Shown here in pieces: positions 1 to 9,130 of a stretch of DNA of 64,000 nt. The notes below the pieces were generated by a model, which did not search any database, had not been told where the DNA came from, and was given only the letters and a program-made list of their open reading frames with translations. The stretch spans positions 30,500,001 to 30,564,000 of the forward strand of contig CANTUQ010000004.1 of the NCBI GenBank assembly GCA_947683425.1, given 5' to 3'. This DNA comes from Excoecaria cochinchinensis (lineage: Eukaryota; Streptophyta; Magnoliopsida; Malpighiales; Euphorbiaceae). Position 1 is the first letter of the stretch; the number at the start of each line of letters is the position of its first letter. A program made the position numbers and the translations under genes.

Positions 1-311
1 GACTGCCAGTCATAACTCGTGACAAGCCAAGAGGAGGCCAGTCACGAGTAGTGACTGCCAGTCACGACTCGTGACCAGCCAGAGAGGCCAGTCACAAGTA
101 GTGACGGCCAGTCACGACTCGTGACCAGCCAGAGAGGGCAGTCACGAGTGGTGACTGCCAGTCACAACTTGTGACCAGCTAGGAAGAGGCCAGTCACGAG
201 TGGTGACTGCCAGTCACAACTTGTGACCAGCTAGGAAGAGGCCAGTCACGACTAGTGACCAGCCTGGAGGAGGCCAGTCACGAGTTGTGATACCAGTCAC
301 GACTCGTGACC
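1..311. repeat. Palindromic minisatellite in family E LTR
   Basis: About six degenerate units of roughly 50-60 bp. Each is built from near-perfect palindromes of the type GTCACGAGTCGTGAC joined by GACTGCCA and CAGCCAGAGAGG-like spacers. The array lies inside the LTR, upstream of the hairpin-string domain, the same relative place as the arrays in the other LTR families here. It continues off the left edge of the window. The units are imperfect (for example CACAACTTGTGAC), with many C-to-T type differences. Confidence 0.85.
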
Positions 312-533
312 GGCCAACCTTGTTGGTCACCCCGTTCGGCCTATTTTCTGAAATTTCCCGGTTTTAACACAAAAATGAATTTCGTACTTCTTCTGAATGG
401 ACTTGTACTACTGTGTGATTCATGTCATGCTTTCATATGCTTTTATATGAGTGATACCATGAGTCTTCAGATGAATTGTATGCTGTACCTTGAAACATGA
501 ATTGAAGGACGCATAACCTGCTAGAGTCAAGTA

Positions 534-777
534 AGTGGATAGTTAGGCATGCCTCATAGAGTCTTTTAGCTGCAGCCCTCAGTTCAGTTCGGACCCCGAT
601 CAGGTCCCCGTTTGGTTCCTCGCGAACCCCTCAGTATTTCGATCTTGTTTAAGATCCCCTCAGTAAAATATTGTGTTTTTGATAAAAATAAAATGATTTT
701 TGATTTGTACCTGTGAGGTACCCTCAGTAATCGATTCATACCCGTAAGGTACCCTCAGTTCACTCGTTATCCACTAC
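534..777 (+). other. String-of-hairpins domain (family E copy 1)
   Basis: The domain opens with AGTGGATAG followed by the palindrome AGGCATGCCT and closes with GTTATCCACT, so its ends are complementary. Between them lie consecutive short inverted repeats: GGACC/GGTCC (591-607), GGTTC/GAACC (614-628), GATCTT/AAGATC (641-656), GTACC/GGTAC (708-722) and TACC/GGTA (740-752). Several are followed by the same CCTCAGT tag. The same order recurs in the copies at 37912-38153 (inverse), 6392-6600 and 35536-35785. A multi-branched RNA fold or DNA cruciform cluster is inferred. Confidence 0.6.
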
Positions 778-1036
778 CTCGAGTCAGCAGGTGTTCGATT
801 AGTTTTCTCTGCTCTGATTTGACTATATAAATGTGATATCTGAATGAGTATAATGATGAGATATATGTTCGATTAATTTGGATATGGATATGAATTTGAG
901 ATGCGGAATGTATGGCTTTAAATTGTGAGCATATTTATGTGGATTATGTTATAAGCTACTGCATTTGCCATTGTGAATGTGTTATGCCTTGACGACCATT
1001 GTGAATGGCCGTCCATATTTTATGTGTGTTTCCCCA

Positions 1037-1080
1037 CTAAGCATTTATCACTTAGCACGGTGTTTTTACCCATGCAGGTG
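1037..1080 (+). promoter_or_regulatory. Conserved CTAAGC hairpin with downstream TGCAG|GT
   Basis: The core is CTAAGCATTTATCACTTAGC, a two-base variant of the CTAAGCGTTATCGCTTAG hairpin found in all the chromovirus-type LTRs here. A pyrimidine-rich stretch and CATGCAG|GTG follow, matching a plant 3' splice site consensus. Splicing is inference; the conservation is seen. Confidence 0.5.
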
Positions 1081-1481
1081 CTGAAGGAGTTTTGCTTTGA
1101 GAGAGTCACCGTTGTCAAGCCAACACAGAAGGTTTTAGTGTAGGGCTTAACTTTTGTAATAGTTGATGATTCTTTTTGTGTAGAACTCTCTTGTATCAGT
1201 TTTGTTATAGCTTCCGCTTTTGTACTCATATTTTGGTTATGTAATATCTTTTGTTTCAGCTAGTTGATCAGAACATTATTGTAATGGTTTTGTTATATTA
1301 ATGCATGATCAGCTATTGCTTTCTTTTTCCTTAAAGTTTTTAAGTATCCCGTATTTCAGCATGTATGTTATGAATGAATGTATGATTTGCTTTGTATCTG
1401 TTTGGTGGCACCTTGACTCATACAACATCTCACTACTTATCGGATGGGATCGCCTACGCATGGGAAGGGGGTGTTCCAGCT

Positions 1482-1494
1482 TTACATCAGAGAA
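1482..1494 (+). other. Worn primer binding site (initiator Met type)
   Basis: Immediately after the LTR end, the bases TTTACATCAGAGA keep the ATCAGAG core of the TGGTATCAGAGC primer site seen next to the family A LTRs. The position is right but the match is partial. Confidence 0.45.
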
Positions 1495-1554
1495 CTGGAT
1501 TACATAATCCAAAATTTAGACTGCAAAATCCTACACTATAAAACTCTCTCTCGA
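1495..1554. other. Junction between two broken elements
   Basis: About 60 bases of unassigned sequence. The family E internal region and the terminal ~370 bases of the family G LTR are both missing here, which points to a deletion joining the two. Confidence 0.4.
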
Positions 1555-1634
1555 TTGTGTTGGCCTAGCCGATGGCGGATTAATCTACCCAAAAACTCTG
1601 ACTGCATCCACACCTGCACGGATGAAAGACAAGT

Positions 1635-1653
1635 GCTAAGTGATAACGCTTAG
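1635..1653 (-). promoter_or_regulatory. CTAAGC hairpin (family G)
   Basis: Plus-strand sequence GCTAAGTGATAACGCTTAG is the inverse of CTAAGCGTTATCACTTAGC. It is flanked on the far side by CACCTGCACGG, the inverse of the TGCAGGTG acceptor-like site. Confidence 0.5.
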
Positions 1654-1889
1654 TGGGGAAAACAAAGAGAATACGACCACTCACAGTGGACGTCAAAAGC
1701 AATTCGCATACACATGGCACATACGGAAAACAAAGCCATCTAAAACAATTCATAATGTGCACATAGATTCAACAAATCCAATACTTCCTCAGCACGATTT
1801 GCAAAAACTCATATTCTGAATTGAATCATAATAATACGCATCATATCAAAGTTATATATATAAATACAGTAAACCTGCCCATTCAAAAT

Positions 1890-2127
1890 AGTGGATAATG
1901 AGTAAACGCATAGATACCCCGTAGGTACCAACAATTTCTTTCACAATGCATGGATGCCCAAAGGTATCAAAATAAATGTTTTCTTTTTATTTCAAAACAT
2001 TTTCGCATGGGATCTTGAATAAAATCAAAATTCAAGGGATTGTAAGGATCCAAACAGGGACCTGATCAGGGTCCAAAAATCATGGCTACAGCTAACTGAA
2101 CTCTATAGGCATGCCTATCTATCCACT
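1890..2127 (-). other. String-of-hairpins domain (family G)
   Basis: Ends are AGTGGATAATGAGT and ATCTATCCACTT, with TAGGCATGCCTA just inside the right arm. Internal inverted repeats include GATACC/GGTACC (1911-1930), GGATG...AGGTATC, GATCTTGAAT...ATTCAAG and GGACCTGATCAGGGTCC near 2060-2076. The order of hairpins mirrors family F in inverse orientation. Confidence 0.55.
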
Positions 2128-2327
2128 TATTTGGCTATCGCAGGTTAGGCGTCAATACAATATCCCATACTCATCACATAATAATTTAAATATATCTTGA
2201 AGTAAATGCTACAATTCAACATCATCTACTAGACAATAATCCAATAGATAAAGACTAAATGTAATAACATACTCAAAACAGGCATATAGGACAAAATTCA
2301 AAAATTCAATTTTCAAAATAGGGGGCT

Positions 2328-2640
2328 TTTACACGGCGGTATAACCAAATCTTACCGCCGTGTAAGGCATTTCCCATAGTGGTAAGGAAAAAACCTTACC
2401 GCTATGTAGCCTTCCGAGCAAAACTCCTCTGAAATAAAATATATTTACACGGTGATATGACTAAACCTTACCGCCGTGTAAAAATGTACCAGAGCAATTC
2501 ATCAGAATAGAGTAGATTTACACGAGGGTATGACACACGGTCGCATGATAAACCAATACCCCCGTGTAAACACATGGACAAGCAAGACTCAACCCAGAAT
2601 TTCGATCACACCATGGTAAGGCATTGCATACTGCCGTGTG
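2328..2640 (-). repeat. Palindrome array with TTACACGGCGGTA units
   Basis: Inverted-repeat units of the form TTTACACGGCGGTAT ... TTACCGCCGTGTAA, in at least three degenerate pairs (2330-2370, 2448-2480, 2518-2570) and partial versions elsewhere. It occupies the slot filled by GTCACGAGTCGTGAC units in families A and E, but with unrelated sequence. Confidence 0.65.
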
Positions 2641-3548
2641 ACTCATCAAAAACCCATAAAATTAAGGTTATACACTTTCCCAAACTTCAACCCAAACTCC
2701 AATTTCCACACTATACTCAATTTATGCCTTCTAAACTTAATTCTATCAAGTTCAAACTCCTAATTAACCTCTCAAGCAATTTAATTTATTAATTAACCAA
2801 AAATCATACCAAGATCACTCCTTTCATCACAATATCACATTAACAATTTTACTACAATTATCATCCCTTCTAAATTCAATACAAAACTAACAACACTCAT
2901 GTAAATATACATATAATCATGCTCAAAATCATCAAGTACCAGAAATTTAAATCATATATCAATATTATTCAAAACACAAAATTCCCAAACCTTGAGATAC
3001 AAAGCTCCACCACAATCACTTGGATGAACTCCCTCCAACCTTATCTTTACCTTTTGCTTCCTTAGCAGAAAATTCTGAACATCATATCAACCAAACCGCA
3101 AACACCAAAAGTCAAAACCCATACATACCAAAAGAAAACGGGAAGAAGAGAAAGAAAGAAGAGAAGACAATCACTAACCCAAACCTAGAAATTTGCCAAA
3201 ACCAACTCCAAATTCACAAATAGCATAAACAATCAAAGGATCGAAGCTAAGAAGAGGAGAAAAAGAAGAAGAAGAAAAAGAAAGAGGCGGTGAGGAAGAG
3301 GCAGAAACGTGAATTTCTATCCCTCACTCTCTCTTTCCATCTTTATCTACTCTTATCAAATCTCTTACCTACACTTGTCAAATTCTTAGTTGGTGTTGGC
3401 AAAGTCCCATTCTAATCCTTCTTCTTTTCTCCTCTACCCAACCAAAACACTCAATTAGCAAAATTATGCAATTAATAACTAAATTACCCAACTACAATAC
3501 TACACACAAAATTACTAAGAATACTAGGGTGGGAAATAGGGTGTTACA

Positions 3549-4978
3549 CCTAGTCTGAAGTAGCTGATTATTTATTCTTAGATAAGAGATCCTAAGTTGT
3601 AGTGTGCTCTGCAAGTGGTTAGAAGTAGAGGTCAGTCTGAGTACTCGGTGGATAGTGAAAGCTATAGAAATCATTTGTGCATGCCTAATGATAGTGAATT
3701 GAACATGAAGCTTTTGCAAGAGGCACACACTACAGTTTTTACTATGCATCCAGGAGGTGATAAGATGTATAGAGATCTCAAGCAATTCTATTGGTGGCCC
3801 GGTATAAAGACGGATATTGTGGACTTTGTTTCTAAGTGCCTAACCTGTTAGCAGGTAAAGGCTGAGCACCAAGTCTCCCCTAGATTGCTCAATCCTTTTC
3901 CCATTCCTTAATGGAAGTGGGACAATGTCCCGATGGACTTTGGGACAATTACCCTTGACTCAGAGGAAGCATGACTCTATATGGGTAATAGTCGATCGGC
4001 TTACCAAGTCGGCTCATTTCTTACTGATTCAACTTGGTTATCCTATAGATCGATTGGCAGAGATTTATGTGAATGAGATAGTTCGGTTGCACGGAGTTCC
4101 TCTATCAATTGTGTCTGATCGGGATCCTAGGTTCACATCAAAGTTCTGGAAAGAGTTGCAGTCTGCTTTGAGTACTCATTTGCATTTTAGCACTGCTTTC
4201 CATCCTTAGACCAACTGTCAGTCAGAGAGGGTTATTTAGATTCTAGAATAATTGCTTTGGGGTTATGTGTTGGATTTCTTACGTAGTTGGGACAGATATG
4301 TATCTTTGATGGAGTTTGCATATAACAACAGTTAGCAGATGACTATCAGGATGGCACCTTACGAGGCACTTTATGGATGGAAATGGTAGACTGTAGTTTG
4401 TTGGAGTAAATTGACTGAGTGTTCCATTGTTGGTCCGGAATTGGTTAGGGACACTGAAAAGAAGATCAAGTTTGTTTAGCAAAATCTTAAAACAGTAAGG
4501 GACCAATAGAGATCTTATGCTAATTTAAATTGAAAAGATATTCAGTATAAGGTCGGGGATAAAGTTTTGGTAAAAAGGAAAAGTAAAGTCTGAGGTTCTT
4601 AGAGCCATATGAGATTTTGGAATAGATTGGACCCGTTGCCTACTGATTGACATTACCAGAAGAGTTAGCCAAGCTTCATGATGTGTTCCATGCGTCAATG
4701 CTTCGCCGGTATAGGTCAAGTGGCTCGCATGTGCTATCAGTTCAGGATGTGCAAGTCCATTTAGATTATTTATATGATGAGAAACCTAAGGCTATTTTGG
4801 CTCAAGAGGTGAGACAGCTCCAGAACAAACAGGTTCTATTGGTTAAAGTATTATGGCAACACTATGGGGTTTAAGAAGCTACTTTGGGAACCAGAGTCAG
4901 TTATGAGATCTCAGTATCCGCAATTGTTTAGTAAAGGTGAGAATTTCAAGGACAAAATTCTTTTAAGGAGGGGAGCGT
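3549..4978 (+). pseudogene. Ty3/gypsy pol remnant: integrase and C-terminal tail
   Basis: This is the end of a chromovirus polyprotein, no longer translatable. Visible in order: the integrase HHCC zinc-binding region (about 3715-3850, ending in SKCLTC and then a stop); the catalytic core with MDFG near 3930, WVIVDRLTKSAHF near 3985 and SDRDPRFTSKFW near 4110; the QSERV segment near 4220 carrying the expected Glu; MAPYEALYG near 4350; and a C-terminal stretch with LHDVFHASMLRRYRS near 4670-4720, then LVKVLW near 4840. At least ten in-frame stops occur, most of them TAG at positions where relatives carry Gln. There is also frame disruption near 4570-4650. Reverse transcriptase, RNase H, protease and gag are missing on the left, where the family G LTR abuts. 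The following PPT and LTR show it belongs to family F. Confidence 0.85.
4942..4978 (+). other. Polypurine tract region of family F
   Basis: Sequence GAATTTCAAGGACAAAATTC, then TTTTAAGGAGGGGAG, directly precedes the TGTAACACCCC LTR start. The AATTTC-GGAC-AAATTCTT-AAGG-GGG arrangement recurs at 13987-14021 and, inverted, at 16822-16862. It is typical of Del/Tekay-like chromoviruses. Confidence 0.8.
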
Positions 4979-5376
4979 TGTAACACCCCGATTTTCACCC
5001 TAATAGTTTTGATCTTGTGTGTGTGTGTATGTGTGTGGGTGTGAGTTAGGGTGTAAGGGTACATATGCATGATAATGTTAAGTTTGTCACTTAAGTTGTG
5101 TTGTGGGGAAAAAAAGAAGGATTAAAAGGGAATTTGCCAAACCCACCGTTGGATCTTGACTCTTGGATGGTCGAGATGAAGGAAAGAGAAAAGAAGAGTT
5201 TGACTAAGGGAAAGAGAGAGGAAACGTGAGGGATAGCTTATTGCCCCTATTCCCATTCCAGCCCTCTCTTCCTCTTCATCTTCTTCTTCTTTTTCTCTTC
5301 TCCTCATTTCTTGCTTTTTGATCATCTCCTCAAGCTTCTAAATTCTGTAGTTGTTTTGGCAAATTCTAGATTTTGG

Positions 5377-5382
5377 GTAAGT
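5377..5382 (+). promoter_or_regulatory. Candidate 5' splice site in LTR
   Basis: TTTTGG|GTAAGT after a pyrimidine-rich leader about 400 bases into the LTR. Family B has GAAG|GTAAGT (28714) and inverse family E has a GTAAGT (39254-39259) in matching positions. A role as the donor for the TGCAG|GT site far downstream is inference. Confidence 0.35.
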
Positions 5383-5943
5383 GTTTTGTTCTTCTTTTTC
5401 TTCTTCTTCTCTTCCTCTTTGGGTTGCGTTTGCTGGTTTGTGTGTGTGTTTAGGGTTTTGAGTTTTTGGTATGTTGTTGGCTTGTTTGATTAGAAGTTCT
5501 AGCTAAGGAGGCAAAGGGCAAAGAGAAGGTGGGTGGTAGTGCCGCCGAATTGATCCTTGAGGAGCTTGGGAATTATGTGAATTTTGATGATTTTGATTTT
5601 GGAATTTTGTTATAATTTCTAGAAATTTGTGGTTTTAAACTTGTTTAAATTGTATAAATGATATGGGTTTTGATTATTTTTTAGTGGATTTGAGAAAGAA
5701 GTTGCATATTGAGGGATAGATTGAATTTATGTGGCTTTTGGAGCAAAATTCTGGGTTTTTGAATTTTGATGGTTAAATTGCTTTCTTTGTCTTTTTGATT
5801 CTCTATTCAAGTGTATAATTTAGAAGATATTGTGGGTAATGTGTTTTGGTTGTGAATTTATGCTTGGATTGAAGTAATTTGGATGTTGGTTTGGTTTTGG
5901 AAGGTTTTGGGTTGTTGGGAATAGTGTAGGGAGTTGGAAACTC

Positions 5944-6245
5944 GACTCTGTCACAAGCGTGACCTCCATCATGAGCACGACAGAGCTCAGGTAATGGAGC
6001 TTTTGCTGAAGAGTGTCTCTATCACAAGTGTGACCTCGATCATGAGCGCGATAGAGAGATCAGCAACCGAGCATCTGTCAAGCTAATTGCTATCACGAGC
6101 GCGACAGTGACCTCCTCGCCCTCTATCGCGAGTGAGATTTATGATGTGAACGTGATAGAACCCTTTTCACCCTTCCTTCGTGAGCTCGGTTCACTGTTAC
6201 GAGCATGCCCTGGTGTGCAAGTAGCCTCTGTCGCGAGCGCGGCGC
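5944..6245 (+). repeat. Palindrome array with GTCGCGAGCGCGAC-type units
   Basis: Degenerate units around CTGTCGCGAGCGCGACAG. Examples are CTGTCACAAGCGTGACC, CATGAGCACGACAGAG, CTATCACAAGTGTGACC and CATGAGCGCGATAGAG, in alternating arms. Units vary mainly by C/T and G/A changes, as expected for decay of methylated CG sites. Same slot as the other families' arrays. Confidence 0.7.
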
Positions 6246-6391
6246 TCCCCTATTTTTAAATGTTTATTATTCTAATTTCTTTGCATGGTTTCTCACTTGT
6301 GATTTATTAAAATATCAATGTTTGTATTATAATATGCTTCATTATGTGATCATTATTTTGGATTAATGCCTAGCTTGCAAGAGTCAAGTTA

Positions 6392-6600
6392 GTGGATAGA
6401 TACGCATGCCTATAGAGTTCTACTAGTTGTAACCCTAATGTGTTCTGGACCCTGATGAGGTCACCATTTAGGTCTTCGTGATCCTTATAAGTTGGGTCTT
6501 GTTTAAGATCCCCCAATGTGAAAATGTGTTTGAATGAAAATGAAAGAAGTTACTTTTATTTGTACCCACGGGGTACCAATGTGTTCACTCGTTATCCAGT
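6392..6600 (+). other. String-of-hairpins domain (family F)
   Basis: Opens AGTGGATAGATACGCATGCC and closes CACTCGTTATCCAG. Inside are GGACCCTGATGAGGTC, GTCTTGTTTAAGAT, and GTACCCACGGGGTAC near 6562-6576. The order agrees with family E, and the stems differ by paired or G-U-compatible changes. Confidence 0.55.
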
Positions 6601-6801
6601 ACTCTGGGTTTGTAGGCAAATCTATGAATTTGATATTGATATGATAATGTGATGCTATATAAATGTCTATATTTTATGAAATATCTGATGAATGTGAGTT
6701 TTGATGTAGTTTTTTTATGCTTATATATGTATTTGTGTGCATACGTGTGTGTTTTATCTTAACGTCCACTGTGAGTGGTCGTTCATCTTGTATTTTCCCC
6801 A

Positions 6802-6843
6802 CTAAGCGTTATCGCTTAGCACGAGTTTCCATCCATGTAGGTG
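6802..6843 (+). promoter_or_regulatory. CTAAGC hairpin with ATGTAG|GTG (family F)
   Basis: CTAAGCGTTATCGCTTAGC in its canonical form, preceded by TTTTCCCCA and followed by ACGAGTTTCCATCCATGTAG|GTG. The hairpin could hold the branch region of a 3' splice site in a defined fold (inference). Confidence 0.5.
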
Positions 6844-7369
6844 TGGAAATAGTAGAAGCTTTTAGGGGGTTCGATCCGCAGCAGCCTAGGCCAACATAGT
6901 ATGAGGGTTTTTATTAGTGGCTCAGTTTCTTTTGTAATTTGATACTCCTGATGTTTAACTTTTGGTTTGTAACCAATTTTGTATTATGTAAGCTCTCAGT
7001 TTTGTATTTATGTAAAGTGATTTTGTAAACAGTATTGTAATGGAAATATTCTGATATATCAATGAATGAAATTTGATTAATTCAGTCCAGGCTCAATTGT
7101 GTTCTCTTTGAATGTATAGTTTTTATAGATTTATTGGTTCCCAATTCTTTTTTTTAGTATTTATGTTTTTAGTTTTAATCGGTATGCTTTGTTCTATTTG
7201 GTAACAACCCTTATCTATGCGGGCTCTCACTCATCCATGCGGATGAGATCCCCTACGTACAGGTAAGGGGTGTTACACAAATTTTTCATAGTAATTGAAA
7301 TTTCATTTTTAATTTAAAGTTAATTTCATGGCACATTTTTTCAAATTTCTAATTTGTTCTACAAATATA

Positions 7370-8000
7370 ATACAAATTTTAAAAAATAATAAATAAAATA
7401 TATAACAAATACAATACACATTTTAAAAAATAAATATATAGACAAACGATAATACAATATTAAAGCAATATTATATATAATAACAATATGCCACAAATTT
7501 TAAAAAATTATAAACATAATATTAAATACAATATGCACTTAAAAAAATAAATATATAGACAAATTATAATACAAAATTAAAATAATCATACATATACTTA
7601 CAAATATGTCACAAATTTTTAAAAAAATTATAAATATAATAACAATTATAATACACACTTACCAAAAATATACATATATAGACAAATTATAATACAAAAT
7701 TAAAATAATAATTTTTATAATAACAAATATGCCATAAATTTCAAAAAATTATAAGCATACTAACAATTATAATACAAACTATATAAAAAAAAAATAAATA
7801 TATACACAAATATAATACCAATTTAAAATAATAATAAATATAATAACAAATATACCACACATTTAAGTAAAATATAAACATAATAACAATCATAATTTAA
7901 AATATATACCCACAATAGTAAATAAATACACAAATTATAATAAAAAATTAAAACAATAATAAAAATAAATTTAATAAATTAAAATAATAACAAGAATATA
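7370..8000. repeat. AT-rich tandem repeat, ~115-125 bp period
   Basis: The phrase ATATATAGACAAATTATAAT recurs in degenerate form near 7435, 7550, 7673, 7799 and 7917, accompanied by AATATGCCACAAATTTTAAA phrases. About five units. This is internal to the CACTA element. Confidence 0.65.
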
Positions 8001-8449
8001 TCATAAAACTTTACAATAATAAAATTATATACTTATTATTAATAAAATAAATTTAATATAAAAAAAACAAATTTAATATAAAAAAAACTTAACTCAGTTG
8101 GCCGGAGTAGAAGAGAGGCGGGAGAGGAGGAGGCGTCGGAGGCAGGAGGGCGGGCGGACCCCGGCGGCGGCATAACTTCAAGCGGAGAGAGGAAGAGAGG
8201 CAGGAGAGGAGGAAAGAGTAAATCTAACGAAGATATGGCCGGGGCAAGGCGGCAGAGCAGGCGGCCCTTCCACGCAGTGGCGGCGGTAACTTCCTGTCCC
8301 AGATCTGGCCGTTGGGTGGGTAGGGGAGGGGAGGAGGGAAGCCGAGCAAGAGAGGAAAGGAAAGGGAAGACAGGGAAAATAAGAGGGAGAAGAGAAGAAG
8401 AAAAGGGGTATTTATACCTTTTAAAGTAGTGACGAGAAAGGAGTCCCAT

Positions 8450-8941
8450 TGCTAATTTGCGACGATTATGAAAGTACTGTTGCTATTTACCAACGGTATA
8501 AAAATACTGTCGCTATTTAATGACGGTCGACATATACCGTCGTTATTTAGCCACTGCAAATCAAACCGTCGCTATTTTGCGATGAATAAAATAATTTCGT
8601 CCCTAAATTTAGCGACGGAATAAATTTGTTCGTCACAAAGTTTATATAGCGATGGGATTTGCATTTCGTCGCTATGTTTAGCGATAGAGCAGCATTTTCG
8701 TCGCTAAATCTGGCAGCAGATATTGGTGAAATTTTTTGCCGCCCATTTTAGTGACAGTTTGTATTTTCGGTCTCTAAATTCCGTCGCTAAAAGTGAAGGG
8801 GAATTTATCCTGCCACTTTTAGTGACAAAATTAATTGTTCGTCGCTAAAATGTTTGTCTATGATGAAATTAGCGACGAAATAGACTTTTCATCGCTAAAT
8901 AGCAACAAAAATGATTCCGTAATGTTAATTTTTTTGTAGTG
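8450..8941. repeat. CACTA subterminal repeats and right terminal repeat
   Basis: At least a dozen copies of a TTTAGCGACGGAA-like motif in both orientations, with spacers of 15-40 bases, ending at TTTTTTTGTAGTG. Such motifs are the transposase-binding type found in CACTA elements. They match the motif block at 57160-57280. Confidence 0.8.
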
Positions 8942-9124
8942 GTAATTTGGCAAATTATGGCATTAATTTATAAAAGAAATAGTAATGTGGGCCAATATGT
9001 CTAATAAGAATTAAATGCAAGCTAATCTCTAATTAAAGAATAAGCTAAGGATTAAATAAAAACTATTAAGCATCTACAAATATGATTTTGGCATCTATTT
9101 ATTCTAGAAAGTGAAAAGTGTGGA

Positions 9125-9130
9125 TATAAA
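9125..9130 (+). promoter_or_regulatory. Candidate TATA box of family H 5' LTR
   Basis: GGATATAAATGG followed by a leader with CCTCACCTCC and CTTCATTTG. The matching copy is CATATAAATGG at 25403 in the 3' LTR. Confidence 0.4.

Larger units (their letters stand above)
1..1478 (+). mobile_element. LTR, family E copy 1 (3' portion, 5' LTR)
   Basis: The last 220 bases match, in inverse orientation, the beginning of the complete solo LTR at 37219-39781. Both carry the GCTAGTTGATCA, GATCAGCT and GGATGGGATCGCCTACG blocks and end in GGGGGTGTT(A/C)CA. The LTR end reads GTGTTCCA instead of GTGTTACA. A worn primer binding site follows, which makes this a 5' LTR of a plus-strand element whose internal part is almost wholly lost at about 1500. 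Ordered contents are a palindrome array, a hairpin-string domain, the CTAAGC hairpin with TGCAGGT, and a T-rich 3' end. The LTR start lies left of the window. Confidence 0.85.
1555..3548 (-). mobile_element. LTR, family G (truncated, inverse orientation)
   Basis: Read on the minus strand, it starts at 3548 with TGTAACACCCTATTTCCCAC and resembles the start of family F (TGTAACACCCCGATTTTCAC). It continues with a CT-rich leader (AG-rich on the given strand, 3140-3350), a palindrome array, the GTGGATA...TATCCAC hairpin domain (1890-2127) and the CTAAGC hairpin (1635-1653). It then stops short: roughly the last 370 bases expected from family F are absent. Families F and G are related but in opposite orientations, flanking the pol remnant. 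No TSD could be tested because one end is lost. Confidence 0.75.
4979..7277 (+). mobile_element. 3' LTR, family F (chromovirus type)
   Basis: About 2.3 kb, from TGTAACACCCCGATTTTCAC to AGGGGTGTTACA. In order it holds a (TG)n stretch near 5017-5040, a CT-rich leader (5260-5420), a GTAAGT donor-like site at 5377, a palindrome array (5944-6245), a hairpin-string domain (6392-6600), the CTAAGC hairpin (6802-6820) with ATGTAG|GTG at 6835-6843, and a T-rich zone with likely poly(A) signals (6930-7060). It follows the pol remnant and PPT, so it is a 3' LTR. The sequence after it (CAAATTTTTCATAG) belongs to the CACTA block. Confidence 0.9.
7278..8941 (+). mobile_element. Non-autonomous CACTA element, right part
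   Basis: The right terminus reads TTTTTTTGTAGTG (ends 8941), the inverse of the CACTACAAAAAA terminus at 57152. It is preceded by many subterminal copies of TTAGCGACG / CGTCGCTAA in both orientations (8450-8920). Inward lie a purine- and GC-rich block (8098-8410) and a very AT-rich tandem repeat block (7370-8000). No transposase is visible. The left terminus is absent because family F abuts at 7277. It interrupts the family H 5' LTR, whose sequence resumes at 8942. Confidence 0.8.

Noticed and set aside
1..311. CRISPR-like repeat array
   Set aside because: Units are degenerate, spacers are themselves repeats, and the context is a plant LTR. The same arrays recur inside other LTRs.
3492..3851. 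97-residue minus-strand frame at 3492-3785 as a gene
   Set aside because: It is the opposite strand of the integrase zinc-binding region and spans the junction with the family G LTR.
5000..5060. (TG)n stretch as a functional promoter feature
   Set aside because: A short, imperfect simple repeat near the LTR start. Nothing beyond composition supports a role.
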